From the NCBI GenBank assembly GCA_019429275.1, contig JAHYJC010000004.1, positions 83,377 to 147,376 of the forward strand: a stretch of DNA of 64,000 nucleotides. Reading direction: 5' to 3'. Within the stretch, counting starts at the first letter, position 1; each line of letters begins with the position of its first letter. The translations under genes and the position numbers were made by a program. Source of the DNA: Lentimicrobium sp. (GTDB lineage: Bacteria; Bacteroidota; Bacteroidia; Bacteroidales; Lentimicrobiaceae). Below the pieces are notes generated by a model. The model made no database searches. It saw only the letters and a list, made by a program, of their open reading frames with translations, and had not been told where the DNA came from. This document shows, in pieces, positions 8,524 to 17,887 of this stretch.

Positions 8524-9588
8524 TTAATCAACTCTTTGCAATAAAGAAACACTTCGTTGCAATTCACCGCTCAGCAATTCAATCAGGCTTTCCTCAAGTT
8601 TCAGCTTTCCGAGGTTTTTACCAATAAAGATAATCCGGCTCAGCCTTTCTTCGGTTTCCCAGAGATCGCCGGCCGATATCATAATGTGATCTCTGACCGA
8701 TTGTACTACTACTTTTTGAGAAACATGATCAAAACTAATGATTCCTTTAATGCGATAAATGCCGGCTCCATAATACTCAATCAGGTGATCGAGCCAGAAA
8801 TTGAATTTGTGCGGATCAAAATTGCGTGAAAAGGTGTAGCTGTGCGATTCAATTTCATGATGAGGGTTTTGCTGCTTTTGAACCATCGCAAAACCTGATG
8901 GCCTGAAAACGCCATTGGAAAGTTTCAGATTGCCGGCGTTTACCGAAAATTTTTCTATTACCGGAGGTGCATATGTAAAGTTGTCAAGTAGTTTGATTCC
9001 ATCAATGTTTCCAAAGCTGGTTTTGAAAATTCCGGCAAACGGATTGAATGATTTAACGAGCGCTTCAATTTCTGAGAGTTCAGTTTGCGAAACAAGGTCG
9101 GTTTTATTGATCAGAATGGTGTCGGCATAAGATATCTGTTTGGCAGGAAGATCGGTGTCGTCTGCAATGGCTTTGATATTTCGGGCATCAACCATGCAAA
9201 CTACGCTATCGATGCGGTAAAACGTTTCAATCTGCTCTGACGACATAAATGCCTGCACAACTGTTGAGGGGTCTGCAATACCTGTGGTTTCAACAATCAA
9301 ATGGGTGAGTTTGTGTCGTATATTCAGCAGGTCAAAGAGCAGTTCGGCCAGTTCTCCATTCAGTGAGCAGCAAATACAGCCATTTGACATTTCATAAATG
9401 TTTTCATTTTGAACACCAACAATAAGGTCGTTGTCAATAGGAACCTCGCCAAATTCATTTTCAATGATGGCAAATCTGAATTCAGGATCTGATTTGACCA
9501 GGTTATTGAGAAGTGTTGTTTTACCGGCTCCCAGAAAACCGGTCAGTATGGTAACCGGCAGACGGTCATCGTCCTTGTAATCTTCCAT
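8524..9588 (-). CDS. CobW/COG0523-family GTP-binding metallochaperone
   Basis: A 354-residue P-loop GTPase of the CobW/YjiA/ZNG1 group, which delivers metals to client enzymes. Visible motifs are the Walker A GFLGAGKTT (residues 17-25), the metal-binding CICC (71-74), VETTGIADP (switch/Walker B region), NKTD (guanine specificity) and a C-terminal CobW_C domain with ESHSYTF and GIYRIKGII. The start at 9588 (MEDYKDDDRL) is fixed by a promoter whose -7 element lies at 9608-9615; the longer frame to 9765 would begin upstream of that promoter. The metal is not predictable. A Zur-type operator was not recognised. Confidence 0.9.
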   Translation of the reverse strand: MEDYKDDDRLPVTILTGFLGAGKTTLLNNLVKSDPEFRFAIIENEFGEVPIDNDLIVGVQNENIYEMSNGCICCSLNGELAELLFDLLNIRHKLTHLIVETTGIADPSTVVQAFMSSEQIETFYRIDSVVCMVDARNIKAIADDTDLPAKQISYADTILINKTDLVSQTELSEIEALVKSFNPFAGIFKTSFGNIDGIKLLDNFTYAPPVIEKFSVNAGNLKLSNGVFRPSGFAMVQKQQNPHHEIESHSYTFSRNFDPHKFNFWLDHLIEYYGAGIYRIKGIISFDHVSQKVVVQSVRDHIMISAGDLWETEERLSRIIFIGKNLGKLKLEESLIELLSGELQRSVSLLQRVD

Positions 9589-9607
9589 TTGGTTTATGAA
9601 TTGGCTG

Positions 9608-9615
9608 CAAAGGTA
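9608..9615 (-). promoter_or_regulatory. -7 element of the GTPase promoter
   Basis: On the minus strand TACCTTTG matches TAnnTTTG exactly and sits 20 bases upstream of the ATG at 9588, giving a very short leader. No clear -33 TTG was found at the usual spacing. Confidence 0.5.
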
Positions 9616-9782
9616 CTTTTTTATCCTGCTATACATTACAGGGAATTTCCGCACGAGTATGCCTGATGAATTGGATTTAACAGATATTATGGTTATACAG
9701 AGGAAATATTCTTCTTCTTTACTAATTGAAGTCAGGAAATGATTAGATTTATTGCTGATAAACATTCATAAACAATAAAATC

Positions 9783-10232
9783 ATGCTCAATCAATTAATT
9801 AAAATTGTTAAGGAGAATGCCGGAGATGCCATCGTCAATAATCCTGCAATTCCAAATGAACGTAATAATGAGGCCATTCAGACTGCAGCTCAGGCGTTAC
9901 TCAAAAATCTGCAAGGACAAGCAGCAGGTGGAAACCTTAACGCTGTATTGGATATCTTTAAAGGGGGAGGGGCTGCCTCTTCAAGTCCTTTGGTAAACAA
10001 TATAAGTTCTGGTGTCGCCGGAGAACTGATGAAAAAATTCGGACTCGATAACGCTGCTGCCAAAAGCATCGTCAATCAGCTGATACCCGTAGTTATGGAT
10101 AAGCTGAAAAACAAAACCAACGACCCCAACGACAAGAGCATTGATCTAAACGGGATAATCGGAGCTCTTTCGGGAAAGAAAAGTGGCGGACTGCTTGGAA
10201 CCCTCTCGGGCCTGCTTTTTAAAAGGAAATAA
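9783..10232 (+). CDS. small conserved protein of unknown function (DUF937-like)
   Basis: A 149-residue protein without signal peptide or membrane segment. It is Ala/Gly/Asn-rich and helical, with a flexible Gly-rich hinge (DIFKGGGAASSSPLVNN) in the middle and a basic Gly-rich tail (SGKKSGGLLGTLSGLLFKRK). The arrangement of a repeated helical pair (VAGELMKKFGLDNAAAKSIVNQLIPVVMDKL) resembles small DUF937-type proteins of Bacteroidota, whose role is unknown. It is expressed divergently from the GTPase gene and ends at a hairpin terminator, so it is monocistronic. Confidence 0.7.
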   Translation: MLNQLIKIVKENAGDAIVNNPAIPNERNNEAIQTAAQALLKNLQGQAAGGNLNAVLDIFKGGGAASSSPLVNNISSGVAGELMKKFGLDNAAAKSIVNQLIPVVMDKLKNKTNDPNDKSIDLNGIIGALSGKKSGGLLGTLSGLLFKRK

Positions 10233-10254
10233 TTGGTTAAAGGTTGAATTGATC

Positions 10255-10279
10255 AGTCTGCAGCTTTGCAGGCTTTTTG
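10255..10279 (+). terminator. intrinsic terminator
   Basis: AGTCTGCA (10255-10262) pairs with TGCAGGCT (10267-10274, one G-T pair) across a 4-nt loop, followed by TTTTTG. Confidence 0.55.
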
Positions 10280-10359
10280 TGTTTCATTCTGTCAATGGGC
10301 AAGTACTGCGATAAATTGAATTTTAATGATGGTTTATTCGGTCTCTCAGCAAAATTCAA

Positions 10360-12048
10360 TCAATAGCCGGCAGCTTGACCGTCTTTTCGCGATTCTGATG
10401 CACCAAAGTAAACCTTTCTGGAATTATCAAACATTATGGCCTGATAACCGCCAAAATCGCCTAACGACCAGCTGACTTTGTGGCCCATATTCATCAACTC
10501 ACGGATGACCTCATAATCAATTCTGCTTTCAAGCAGGATTTCTCCCTTACCGGGATGCTTTCCACCGGTTGGATCGGAAGAGCCATTGTGGCTGATGCGT
10601 GGTGCATCTCCTGCTTCCTGAAGATTCATCCCAAAATCGACCATATTCATCACAATCTGCACATGTCCCATTGGCTGAAAGTCTCCGCCCATAACACCGA
10701 AGCTCATAAAGGGAAGTCCATCTTTGGTAACAAACCCCGGAATTATGGTATGAAACGGTCGCTTGCCCGGTGCATAAATATTGGCATGTCCATCCTCCAG
10801 ACTAAACAATTCTCCTCTGTCCTGAAGCATAAATCCCAGCCCCGGAGGCACCATTCCTGAACCCAATCCACGGTAGTTGCTTTGAATAAGCGACACCATG
10901 TTTCCATTCTTGTCGGCAACGGTAAGGTAAATGGTCCCACCCTCCATTGGAATACCGGCTTCAAAACTCCCGGCTTTATTTTCATTAATCAGTTTCCGGC
11001 GTTCTGATGCATATTTTTCAGAAACAAGCTCTTCTACCGGAACATCTGCAAATTTCATGTCGGCATAATAGCGTGCGCGATCTTCAAACGCAAGTTTTTT
11101 TGTTTCTGTAAACAGATGAATGTGCCTAGCTGAGCCGAAAGGAATATTTGAAAAATCATAACCTTCCAGTATATTTAGCATCTGTAGCGCGGCAATTCCC
11201 TGCCCGTTGGGAGGTAGCTCCCACACATCATAGCCCCGGTAATTGACCGAAACCGGCTCTACCCATTCTGAGTTGTGCGAAGCCATATCATTGTACGAAA
11301 GAAAACCTCCCTGTTCTTTGATAAATGTTGCAATGGCCTGGGCAATTTCACCTTTGTAAAAAGCATTGCGGCCACCCTCAATCAATTTTCTGTAAGTATT
11401 TGCAAGGTGTGGATTTTTGAAAATATCACCTTTTTGGGGAACTGTTTTTCCATCAAGGGTATAGGTTTCCAGCACATTTGGAAACCGGCTGGCGTGCATT
11501 GAAACGCCACGTTTAAGGTAGTATGCTACCAGTTCAGTAACAGGAAAGCCATTTTCTGCATATCCGATAGCGGGTGTCAGAATCTCATTTATCGTAAGTT
11601 TTCCGAAGCGGTTGTGCAATTCAAACCAGCCATCAACGCAGCCGGGAACACTTAAAGGAAGTGGCCCGTAGGCAGGAATTTTATCTATTTTTTGCTGCCT
11701 GAAATACTCGATTGTAAGTGATTTTGGTGACCGTCCTGAAGCATTTAAACCGTATAATTTTTCGGTTTTGGCATCCCAGACTATGGCAAACAAATCACCC
11801 CCGATTCCACAGCCGGTTGGTTCCATTAAACCCAGTGCGGCATTGGCCGCAATGGCTGCATCAACAGCTGATCCACCCTTTTTCAGAATGTCAAGTCCAA
11901 TCTGGGTGGCAAGAGGATGGCTGGTGGCGACCATTCCGTTTTGTCCGATTATCTCAGAACGGGTAGCAAATGTTTTTCCGGTAATGCGATCCTGCGAATG
12001 AACTGAAAATGTTAACATTGCCAGTATTAAAGAGATGCTTTTTTTCAT
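10360..12048 (-). CDS. ggt: gamma-glutamyltransferase
   Basis: A 562-residue secreted Ntn-hydrolase precursor that cleaves gamma-glutamyl bonds such as in glutathione. The signal peptide is MKKSISLILAMLTFSVHSQ; the start at 12048 is preferred to 12096 because it opens straight into it. The large-subunit motif GCGIGGDLFAIVWD is present. The autoprocessing and catalytic threonine is Thr372, in the GGTIYLTVADKNGN segment that aligns with the TTHYSVVD site of E. coli GGT. GLGSGMVPPGLGFMLQDRG and PFHTIIPGF follow. The match is closer to the GGT-like subgroup of environmental bacteria than to E. coli GGT, so true substrates may differ. It lies 44 bases behind the helicase gene. Confidence 0.92.
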   Translation of the reverse strand: MKKSISLILAMLTFSVHSQDRITGKTFATRSEIIGQNGMVATSHPLATQIGLDILKKGGSAVDAAIAANAALGLMEPTGCGIGGDLFAIVWDAKTEKLYGLNASGRSPKSLTIEYFRQQKIDKIPAYGPLPLSVPGCVDGWFELHNRFGKLTINEILTPAIGYAENGFPVTELVAYYLKRGVSMHASRFPNVLETYTLDGKTVPQKGDIFKNPHLANTYRKLIEGGRNAFYKGEIAQAIATFIKEQGGFLSYNDMASHNSEWVEPVSVNYRGYDVWELPPNGQGIAALQMLNILEGYDFSNIPFGSARHIHLFTETKKLAFEDRARYYADMKFADVPVEELVSEKYASERRKLINENKAGSFEAGIPMEGGTIYLTVADKNGNMVSLIQSNYRGLGSGMVPPGLGFMLQDRGELFSLEDGHANIYAPGKRPFHTIIPGFVTKDGLPFMSFGVMGGDFQPMGHVQIVMNMVDFGMNLQEAGDAPRISHNGSSDPTGGKHPGKGEILLESRIDYEVIRELMNMGHKVSWSLGDFGGYQAIMFDNSRKVYFGASESRKDGQAAGY

Positions 12049-12092
12049 GGTTTTATTTTTGTAATTCGGTTTTCCCGAAACTTTAAATTTCA

Positions 12093-13943
12093 TCAAAATG
12101 GTTTTATCTTTAAGCTGAATTTTCTTTTCGTGGCTTTTACTGCTTTTAAAGCAGTGTTAAGATTTTTCATGCGTGTGCTGAGTTCGGCTGACATATCGTG
12201 ATCGAAAATTTCGATGCTGAAACGTTCCGAGAGTGCAGAGATAAGATTACTGAATGCTTCAGTCAGCAGAATTTGCTCTTTTAGCCTGGCTTCCATTCCC
12301 GACAAAATTTTTCGCTGATCTGGTTTGACATTATCAGGATTCTGCATAATTCCGGCAATCTCTGATTCTGCCTGTTGCTGAATGATCTGATCGTTTCTGG
12401 AAGTCCTTTCAACGGAGTACCTTATCAACGTAAGCAAGCGAACCTGATTTGAATCTTTAAGCTGGTCTATTGTTTCTATTATCAACTGGCCGGCTTTGTT
12501 CAGGTTTCGGTTAAGGTATGCCTTAAGGACTGGTTTAAAAAAATAACTGATTTTTCCTGAATCCAGTTCGCTGATCAAAAGTGTTTCAGGAGTAACCTGA
12601 CTGGCAAACTCAAGTACTTCAGGGTCGGTAAGAATAACAGAGCGACTTATTGGTGATTTAAGCAAAACTCCCGAAAAGGTAGTACATCTGCTGAGAGCAA
12701 CATAAACTTGCCCGGGTGCAAATGCTTCGGCAAGATCAGCAATAATTTTATTGAATGTAAGTCCCTGGCTTTTGTGTACCGTGATGGCCCACGCAAGCTT
12801 TATCGGATATTGTACAAAACTACCGATAATTTCTTCAACTACCTTATTCTCTGAGCCATCCCACGAATATCTGATATTAGACCATTCTTCCTGTTCAACT
12901 GTGATGATATCTCCTTCGGGCAAAGCAACCACAATCCCTTCGTCGGATATTTCGAGTACATGCCCGATTTTACCATTGTAGTATCGTTTATTTCTGTCGT
13001 TTCTCAAAAACATCACCTGTGCGCCTTCTTTGAGTTTGAGTATTTCGTCGGCCGGAAAGCTGTTTTGAGGGAAAACGCCATCTACCATAGCTTCAAAACG
13101 GTGAAGAGGCTCATTTATTTCATACAGTTTTCTTTCATTGGTCTCTTCAACCATCCGGTTGTGTGTTGCCAGAATGATATACTCTTCCTCTTTTTCAGGA
13201 ATAAACCCATGAAGGTAACGGCTGTTGAGAAGTTCGAGATCTGAAGGCTGTAATCTGCTGATTCTGATTCTGTTCAGAAGTTCTATAAAATCCTGATCTG
13301 TTTGCCTGTATATCTTTTTGAGTTCAATGTACAGTGGTTTTTGTTCCAGCATAACTCTGGCACTAAAAAAGAACGGGCTTTTATAGAACTGTCCGAGTAT
13401 GCTCCAGTCTTCCTGGTTTGAAATCGGGGGTAGCTGGAAATTGTCGCCTATCAGCACAACCTGTACTCCACCGAATGGCAGACTTTGCTTTTTCCTGAAA
13501 ACCCTGAGCAAACGGTCAACTACATCCAATAGATCGCATCTTACCATTGATATTTCATCTATGACCAGCAACTCAAGATTTTTTAAAATCTCAAGTTTTT
13601 CTTTGTGATACCTAAAGTTGTCGTAGATCAGGCTTTTATCAGGATCTTCAGGGGGTGCGAAAGTCCTGAGCCTTTTATCACCGGGTACATAAACTGAAGG
13701 TTTGATGTTGAAAAATGAGTGTATGGTTTGTCCGCCGGCATTTACAGCTGCAACTCCGGTAGGGGCAAGGACCACCATATTTTTCCCGGATCTCGATTTC
13801 AGATATTTCAGAAAAGTGGTTTTTCCCGTACCGGCCTTTCCTGTGAGGAATAACATTTTACTGGTATGCTCCGCTATTTCAGCAGCATAGCCAAATTCCA
13901 GGTTATCGGGGTCGAATTGTATGTGTTCAATTTCTTCTGTCAC
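12093..13943 (-). CDS. PIF1-type ATP-dependent DNA helicase
   Basis: A 616-residue superfamily 1B helicase. Walker A GKAGTGKT is at residues 35-42. APTGVAAVNAGGQTIHSFF (motif Ia region) and LVIDEISM (Walker B) follow, with the polar QLPPI segment and AITVHKSQGLTFNK with YVALSRC (motifs V and VI). About 170 C-terminal residues after the helicase core are helical and charged (LNKAGQLIIETIDQL, MEARLKEQILLTEAF) and match no domain I know. PIF1 helicases unwind 5'-3' and remove G-quadruplexes or stalled forks. The start codon is GTG, supported by the conserved-looking N-terminus immediately after it. It is probably cotranscribed with ggt, though no functional link is evident. Confidence 0.9.
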   Translation of the reverse strand: MTEEIEHIQFDPDNLEFGYAAEIAEHTSKMLFLTGKAGTGKTTFLKYLKSRSGKNMVVLAPTGVAAVNAGGQTIHSFFNIKPSVYVPGDKRLRTFAPPEDPDKSLIYDNFRYHKEKLEILKNLELLVIDEISMVRCDLLDVVDRLLRVFRKKQSLPFGGVQVVLIGDNFQLPPISNQEDWSILGQFYKSPFFFSARVMLEQKPLYIELKKIYRQTDQDFIELLNRIRISRLQPSDLELLNSRYLHGFIPEKEEEYIILATHNRMVEETNERKLYEINEPLHRFEAMVDGVFPQNSFPADEILKLKEGAQVMFLRNDRNKRYYNGKIGHVLEISDEGIVVALPEGDIITVEQEEWSNIRYSWDGSENKVVEEIIGSFVQYPIKLAWAITVHKSQGLTFNKIIADLAEAFAPGQVYVALSRCTTFSGVLLKSPISRSVILTDPEVLEFASQVTPETLLISELDSGKISYFFKPVLKAYLNRNLNKAGQLIIETIDQLKDSNQVRLLTLIRYSVERTSRNDQIIQQQAESEIAGIMQNPDNVKPDQRKILSGMEARLKEQILLTEAFSNLISALSERFSIEIFDHDMSAELSTRMKNLNTALKAVKATKRKFSLKIKPF

Positions 13944-14171
13944 AGGTAATTTCTTCTATATGCTGCTAAATTATAGATTCTTCGGATAGAAAAAAGCCGG
14001 TTAAAATCTTTATTTTAAGAACCTGATTTCAACAATTCAAAACACTTCCCTTTGCTTTTGAAACAATTCAGGCTGGCCGTAAACCAGGGAAAGAAAATCA
14101 GTTCAATGAATTTTTTAAAAGGAATTATAATATTGATATTCAGATTCTTATATTTCGTATTCAACATTACA

Positions 14172-14747
14172 TTAAAAATTCTCTGAAAGCCAGTTTTCAA
14201 TAATTTGACGTCCCTGGTTTGTCATTACAGATTCAGGATGGAACTGCACCCCTCTGACATTATAGTGGCGGTGTCTTAAAGCCATGAGAACTTTTCTGGA
14301 ATCAAAAGCTGTAATTTCAAGTTCGGGGGGAATGCCATGTGCATCAACAGCCCAGCTGTGGTATAGGCCAGCCTCAAAGCCGCTGTCAAGCCCTTTGAAA
14401 ATGGTATCGGCTGGCTTTTCAGGAAAAATTTTTGTCGCAACACCGTGAAGAATCTGTCCGGGCTGAATCAGACTTCCTCCGTAAACTGTTGCAATGGCCT
14501 GCATTCCAAGGCAAACACCAAGTATTTTATGGCTGCTTCCAAGATTTTGAATCAATTGGCATGTGATGCCTGCATCTTTTGGCAGGCCAGGTCCCGGTGA
14601 AATGACGATGGCATCATATTTTGCAGCTTCACTTATGGTAATGTTATCGTTTGAAATCACATCCACCTTATCTGCTCCTGCTTCGCACAGAAGCTGCAGC
14701 AAATTGAAAGTGAATGAATCGTAATTGTCGAGGAGCAAAATTCTCAT
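14172..14747 (-). CDS. pabA: aminodeoxychorismate/anthranilate synthase, glutamine amidotransferase subunit
   Basis: A 191-residue class I glutamine amidotransferase that supplies ammonia to the chorismate-using partner. It opens MRILLLDNYDSFTFNL. The nucleophile Cys79 sits in GVCLGMQ, the PGPG oxyanion segment lies near 51-54, and the His170/Glu172 pair is in QFHPES. The neighbouring divergent pabB and pabC genes make folate synthesis the likely role; the same subunit may also serve tryptophan synthesis. The ATG at 14747 (or the adjacent one at 14750) is chosen because the promoter -7 box lies at 14766-14773. Confidence 0.9.
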   Translation of the reverse strand: MRILLLDNYDSFTFNLLQLLCEAGADKVDVISNDNITISEAAKYDAIVISPGPGLPKDAGITCQLIQNLGSSHKILGVCLGMQAIATVYGGSLIQPGQILHGVATKIFPEKPADTIFKGLDSGFEAGLYHSWAVDAHGIPPELEITAFDSRKVLMALRHRHYNVRGVQFHPESVMTNQGRQIIENWLSENF

Positions 14748-14765
14748 CATAAAAAAGAAGATGCA

Positions 14766-14773
14766 CAAAATTA
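14766..14773 (-). promoter_or_regulatory. -7 element of the pabA promoter
   Basis: The minus strand reads TAATTTTG, an exact TAnnTTTG match 16-19 bases before the pabA ATG pair. It excludes the further upstream ATG at 14768, which would lie inside the box. On the plus strand a related TAATTTCG (14854-14861) lies 20 bases before pabB. Confidence 0.5.
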
Positions 14774-14880
14774 GTCAGTTGAAATGAAATAATACAGCTT
14801 AAAATGCCTTTTCGCAATAAAAATGTCAACCACTGATGCTTTTCTGTTTTTTGTAATTTCGCGTAAATTTATCAGGAAAC

Positions 14881-15858
14881 ATGTTCAACAGAAGTCAGGC
14901 ATACGACACTATGAATCATCTGGGAAAACTTGGCATTCCCTTCCTGTTTATTATTGATTTTGAATGCGAAAGCCCCCTGGTTATTCCTTTAAAAGATGTC
15001 AATGAGAATGACATTCTTTACAATTTCAAAGGTTTTACCAATGTTAAACAAATTTTCGGGGAAGAAACATCTCCTCTTGAATTTGCTAAAGCCCCAATAG
15101 ATTTTGATATCTATCGAAAATCATTCAGTAAGGTAATCATGGAACTGAATTTTGGAAATTCTTACCTGCTTAATCTCACTTTTCCTACACCAATTACCAT
15201 TAACCGAACCCTTGAGCAGATTTTTCATCAAAGCAGCGCACCTTACCGTCTGCTGTTCAGAGATAAGTTTACTTTTTTCTCTCCCGAGCCTTTCGTAAGA
15301 ATCATTGACGAGACCATCACATCGTGCCCGATGAAAGGTACAATTGACTGTAGCATTCCTGATGCAGCAAAGGTTTTGTTAAATGACCCTAAGGAACTTG
15401 CCGAGCACAATACAATCGTTGATCTTATTCGCAACGATTTGAGTATGGTTGCCGAAAATGTGAGGGTTATAAAATTTCGTTATCTGGAAAAACTGACAAC
15501 CAATCAGAGGAATCTCTTTCAGACAAGCTCCGAAATTTCGGGCAAGGTACCCTTTGGCTGGCAATCTATACTTGGTGATATTATGTTTAGGTTGTTGCCT
15601 GCAGGAAGTATAAGCGGTGCACCCAAAAGAAAAACCATACAAATAATTAAAGATGCAGAATCAGGCCCTCGGGGCTATTATACAGGAGTTTGTGGAATTT
15701 TTGACGGCCATTCGGTCGATTCTGCTGTGATGATCAGGTTCATTGAAAAAACTGAAGGAGAATTTATATTCCGAAGCGGTGGAGGAATTACCGTTAATAG
15801 TGATGCTGAAAAAGAGTACCGTGAATTAATTGATAAAGTGTATGTCACTTTTGTTTGA
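14881..15858 (+). CDS. pabB: aminodeoxychorismate synthase component I
   Basis: A 325-residue chorismate-binding enzyme that converts chorismate and ammonia to 4-amino-4-deoxychorismate for folate. It is the short form lacking most of the N-terminal subdomain of E. coli PabB (about 450 residues). Core motifs are present: CPMKGTIDCSIPDA, LAEHNTIVDLIRNDL, AGSISGAPKRKTIQII, GPRGYYTGVCGIFDG, and a C-terminal FRSGGGITVNSDAEKEYRE. PabB rather than TrpE is inferred from the short length and the overlapping pabC. It overlaps pabC by 17 bases, implying translational coupling, and is divergent from pabA. Confidence 0.9.
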   Translation: MFNRSQAYDTMNHLGKLGIPFLFIIDFECESPLVIPLKDVNENDILYNFKGFTNVKQIFGEETSPLEFAKAPIDFDIYRKSFSKVIMELNFGNSYLLNLTFPTPITINRTLEQIFHQSSAPYRLLFRDKFTFFSPEPFVRIIDETITSCPMKGTIDCSIPDAAKVLLNDPKELAEHNTIVDLIRNDLSMVAENVRVIKFRYLEKLTTNQRNLFQTSSEISGKVPFGWQSILGDIMFRLLPAGSISGAPKRKTIQIIKDAESGPRGYYTGVCGIFDGHSVDSAVMIRFIEKTEGEFIFRSGGGITVNSDAEKEYRELIDKVYVTFV

Positions 15859-16441
15859 AACCATAAGCATTCGCGACGGTTTTCCCGAAAACCTTGAATG
15901 GCATCAGCAGAGGCTGGAAAAATCTATAAGAGCGTTATTTAAGGTCCGGCCTTCTCTTAAACTGGCCGAAATACTTGAAATACCATCTGAATTACGCATT
16001 GGCCATTATCGGTGCAGGGTAGAATATGATACAAAATTTCGGAATATTTTTTTCAAAAAGTGCAACAGTGTAAAGGTCAGAAGTCTCAAGCTGATTGAGG
16101 ATAACGATATAACTTATGATTACAAATTTGCTGACCGGAGCAGACTTGATTTATTGTTTGAACAGCGGAGAGATTGCGATGATGTTTTGATAGTAAAAAA
16201 TGGTTGTATCACCGATACCAGCTTTGCCAATGTCATTTTCAGGAACGGGGAAAGATGGGAAACACCTGATACAACTTTGCTTTTTGGTACCTGTCAGGCA
16301 CGATTGCTGGCTGCCGGTTTAATTTCTCAAACCAGAATAACACCCGCTGACCTGATAAAATATTCTGAATTCCGCCTCATCAATGCCCTGCGGGGGATGA
16401 ATGATGGTGAAGCAATCCCGGTTTCATCAATTCAGTTTTAG
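15842..16441 (+). CDS. pabC: aminodeoxychorismate lyase-like class IV aminotransferase
   Basis: A 199-residue fold-type IV PLP enzyme, short compared with E. coli PabC (269). The likely PLP lysine is in YDYKFADRSRLDLL, equivalent to the LKHLNRLEQV segment of PabC. DDVLIVKNGCITDTSFANVIF, the phosphate-binding LFGTCQARLL and the C-terminal EFRLINALRGM also fit the family. It would release pyruvate from aminodeoxychorismate to give p-aminobenzoate. The ATG at 15842 (MSLLFETISI) lies inside the end of pabB. An in-frame TTG at 15830 is possible but less likely. Together with pabB and the divergent pabA this forms a complete p-aminobenzoate locus. Confidence 0.88.
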   Translation: MSLLFETISIRDGFPENLEWHQQRLEKSIRALFKVRPSLKLAEILEIPSELRIGHYRCRVEYDTKFRNIFFKKCNSVKVRSLKLIEDNDITYDYKFADRSRLDLLFEQRRDCDDVLIVKNGCITDTSFANVIFRNGERWETPDTTLLFGTCQARLLAAGLISQTRITPADLIKYSEFRLINALRGMNDGEAIPVSSIQF

Positions 16442-16483
16442 CTTTTTCAAATGAAGGTTTTGCCATTTTAAAACAAAGAGATA

Positions 16484-17737
16484 ATGGGAATCACATACCA
16501 AAAGGACCTTCAGTATTATAAGTTTTGTGCTTATGGTTTTTTCAAGAACCTTAGGTTTTTCGAACCTTTTCTGGTATTATTTCTTTTGTCGAAAGGCATG
16601 ACATTTCTGCAGATCGGAACCTTGTATGCCATCAGGGAAATAACCATTAATATTTTTGAAATTCCCACCGGAGTGATGGCCGATAGCATTGGCCGCCGGA
16701 GGAGCATGATTTCAGCATTCATTTTTTATATTATTTCATTCGTTGTTTTCTACTTTTCTGCCTCATTCTGGATGTTTGTCTTAGCCATGTTGTTTTATGC
16801 GTATGGCGATGCTTTTCGCACTGGCACTCATAAGGCAATGATTTTTGAATATCTGAAAATTAATGGCTGGCAGGATCAGAAAGTTCACTATTACGGGCAC
16901 ACCCGTTCCTGGTCGCAAATGGGTTCAGCCTTTTCAGCCATTCTGGCAGCCATTATTGTATTTATCACCCGCGATTATCGTTCGGTATTTCTATTTGCTT
17001 TAATTCCTTATCTGATTGATCTTGCCATTCTTACAACTTATCCAAGAGAACTCGATGGACAGCGTTCAGGGTTTGATCATTCAAAAATCCTTGAAAGTTT
17101 CAAATTGACCATCAGAGATTTTATAACCTCCTTCAGGAATGTGCACATGCTTAAGGCGGTGATGTCACAGGCGGTTTATTCAGGATACTATAAGGCGGTA
17201 AAGGATTACCTGCAGCCGGTGGTGAAGACCTTTGCACTTAGCCTTCCTTTTTTTATGTATCTTGAAACCGGCCAAAGATCTGCCATTTTAATCGGTATAG
17301 TTTACTCACTGATTTACTTTTCTACTTCGTTCACTGCCCGTAATGCCGGAAAATATGCCTCCCGTTTTTCAAATCTTGGCCGGCCAATGAATATTACCAT
17401 GTTTTCAGGTTTGCTTTTGGGTCTTATCAGTGGGCTGTTCTTTTATTACTCAGTCTATCTGGGGGCAATCATTTTCTATGCTGGAATATACCTGATTGAG
17501 AATCTGCGCAAACCCATCGGAATTTCGTTGGTTGCCGACCGGCTTGAGAAAGATATTATGGCCACTGCTCTGTCAGCCGAATCTCAGGCCGAAACGCTTG
17601 TTGCAGCGCTTCTTGCTCCGGCTATGGGCTTTGCTGCTGATAAATGGGGCGTTGGGGTGGCCCTGATGCTTATTTCCTGCATTCTCATTCTCCTCATGCC
17701 ATTGTATTCAGCCGGAAAATCAAAACCCGCAGTCTGA
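16484..17737 (+). CDS. MFS transporter
   Basis: A 417-residue major facilitator protein with about 12 hydrophobic segments. The loop between TM2 and TM3 carries the MFS motif A variant GVMADSIGRRRSM. Unlike many drug exporters, no multidrug-specific motif is apparent. The central loop (LDGQRSGFDHSKILESFKLT) separates two six-helix halves. It starts 42 bases after pabC and could be cotranscribed with the pab genes, but a role in p-aminobenzoate or folate export is only a guess. Substrate unknown. Confidence 0.85.
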   Translation: MGITYQKDLQYYKFCAYGFFKNLRFFEPFLVLFLLSKGMTFLQIGTLYAIREITINIFEIPTGVMADSIGRRRSMISAFIFYIISFVVFYFSASFWMFVLAMLFYAYGDAFRTGTHKAMIFEYLKINGWQDQKVHYYGHTRSWSQMGSAFSAILAAIIVFITRDYRSVFLFALIPYLIDLAILTTYPRELDGQRSGFDHSKILESFKLTIRDFITSFRNVHMLKAVMSQAVYSGYYKAVKDYLQPVVKTFALSLPFFMYLETGQRSAILIGIVYSLIYFSTSFTARNAGKYASRFSNLGRPMNITMFSGLLLGLISGLFFYYSVYLGAIIFYAGIYLIENLRKPIGISLVADRLEKDIMATALSAESQAETLVAALLAPAMGFAADKWGVGVALMLISCILILLMPLYSAGKSKPAV

Positions 17738-17887
17738 ATGAATCTATTACAAAATACTTCAGACAGTTTTCATCCTGAGAAAAGTTGTATCAAAAGAGTT
17801 TTCGTTCACGCTGAACCAATTGAATGGTTTAAAATCATTAATTTTGGACACTAAATCAGACAATCCAAACAATCATAAAAATTTATA

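Noticed and set aside
8524..9765. Long N-terminal extension of the GTPase frame
   Set aside because: The extension starts upstream of the exact -7 box at 9608-9615 and reads as noncoding.
12093..13943. Helicase considered as RecD2
   Set aside because: It lacks the N-terminal helix-hairpin-helix region of RecD2, and its motifs fit PIF1 better.
14015..14200. 61-codon minus-strand frame between the helicase and pabA genes
   Set aside because: It is low-complexity, overlaps pabA and has no promoter or homologue-like motif.
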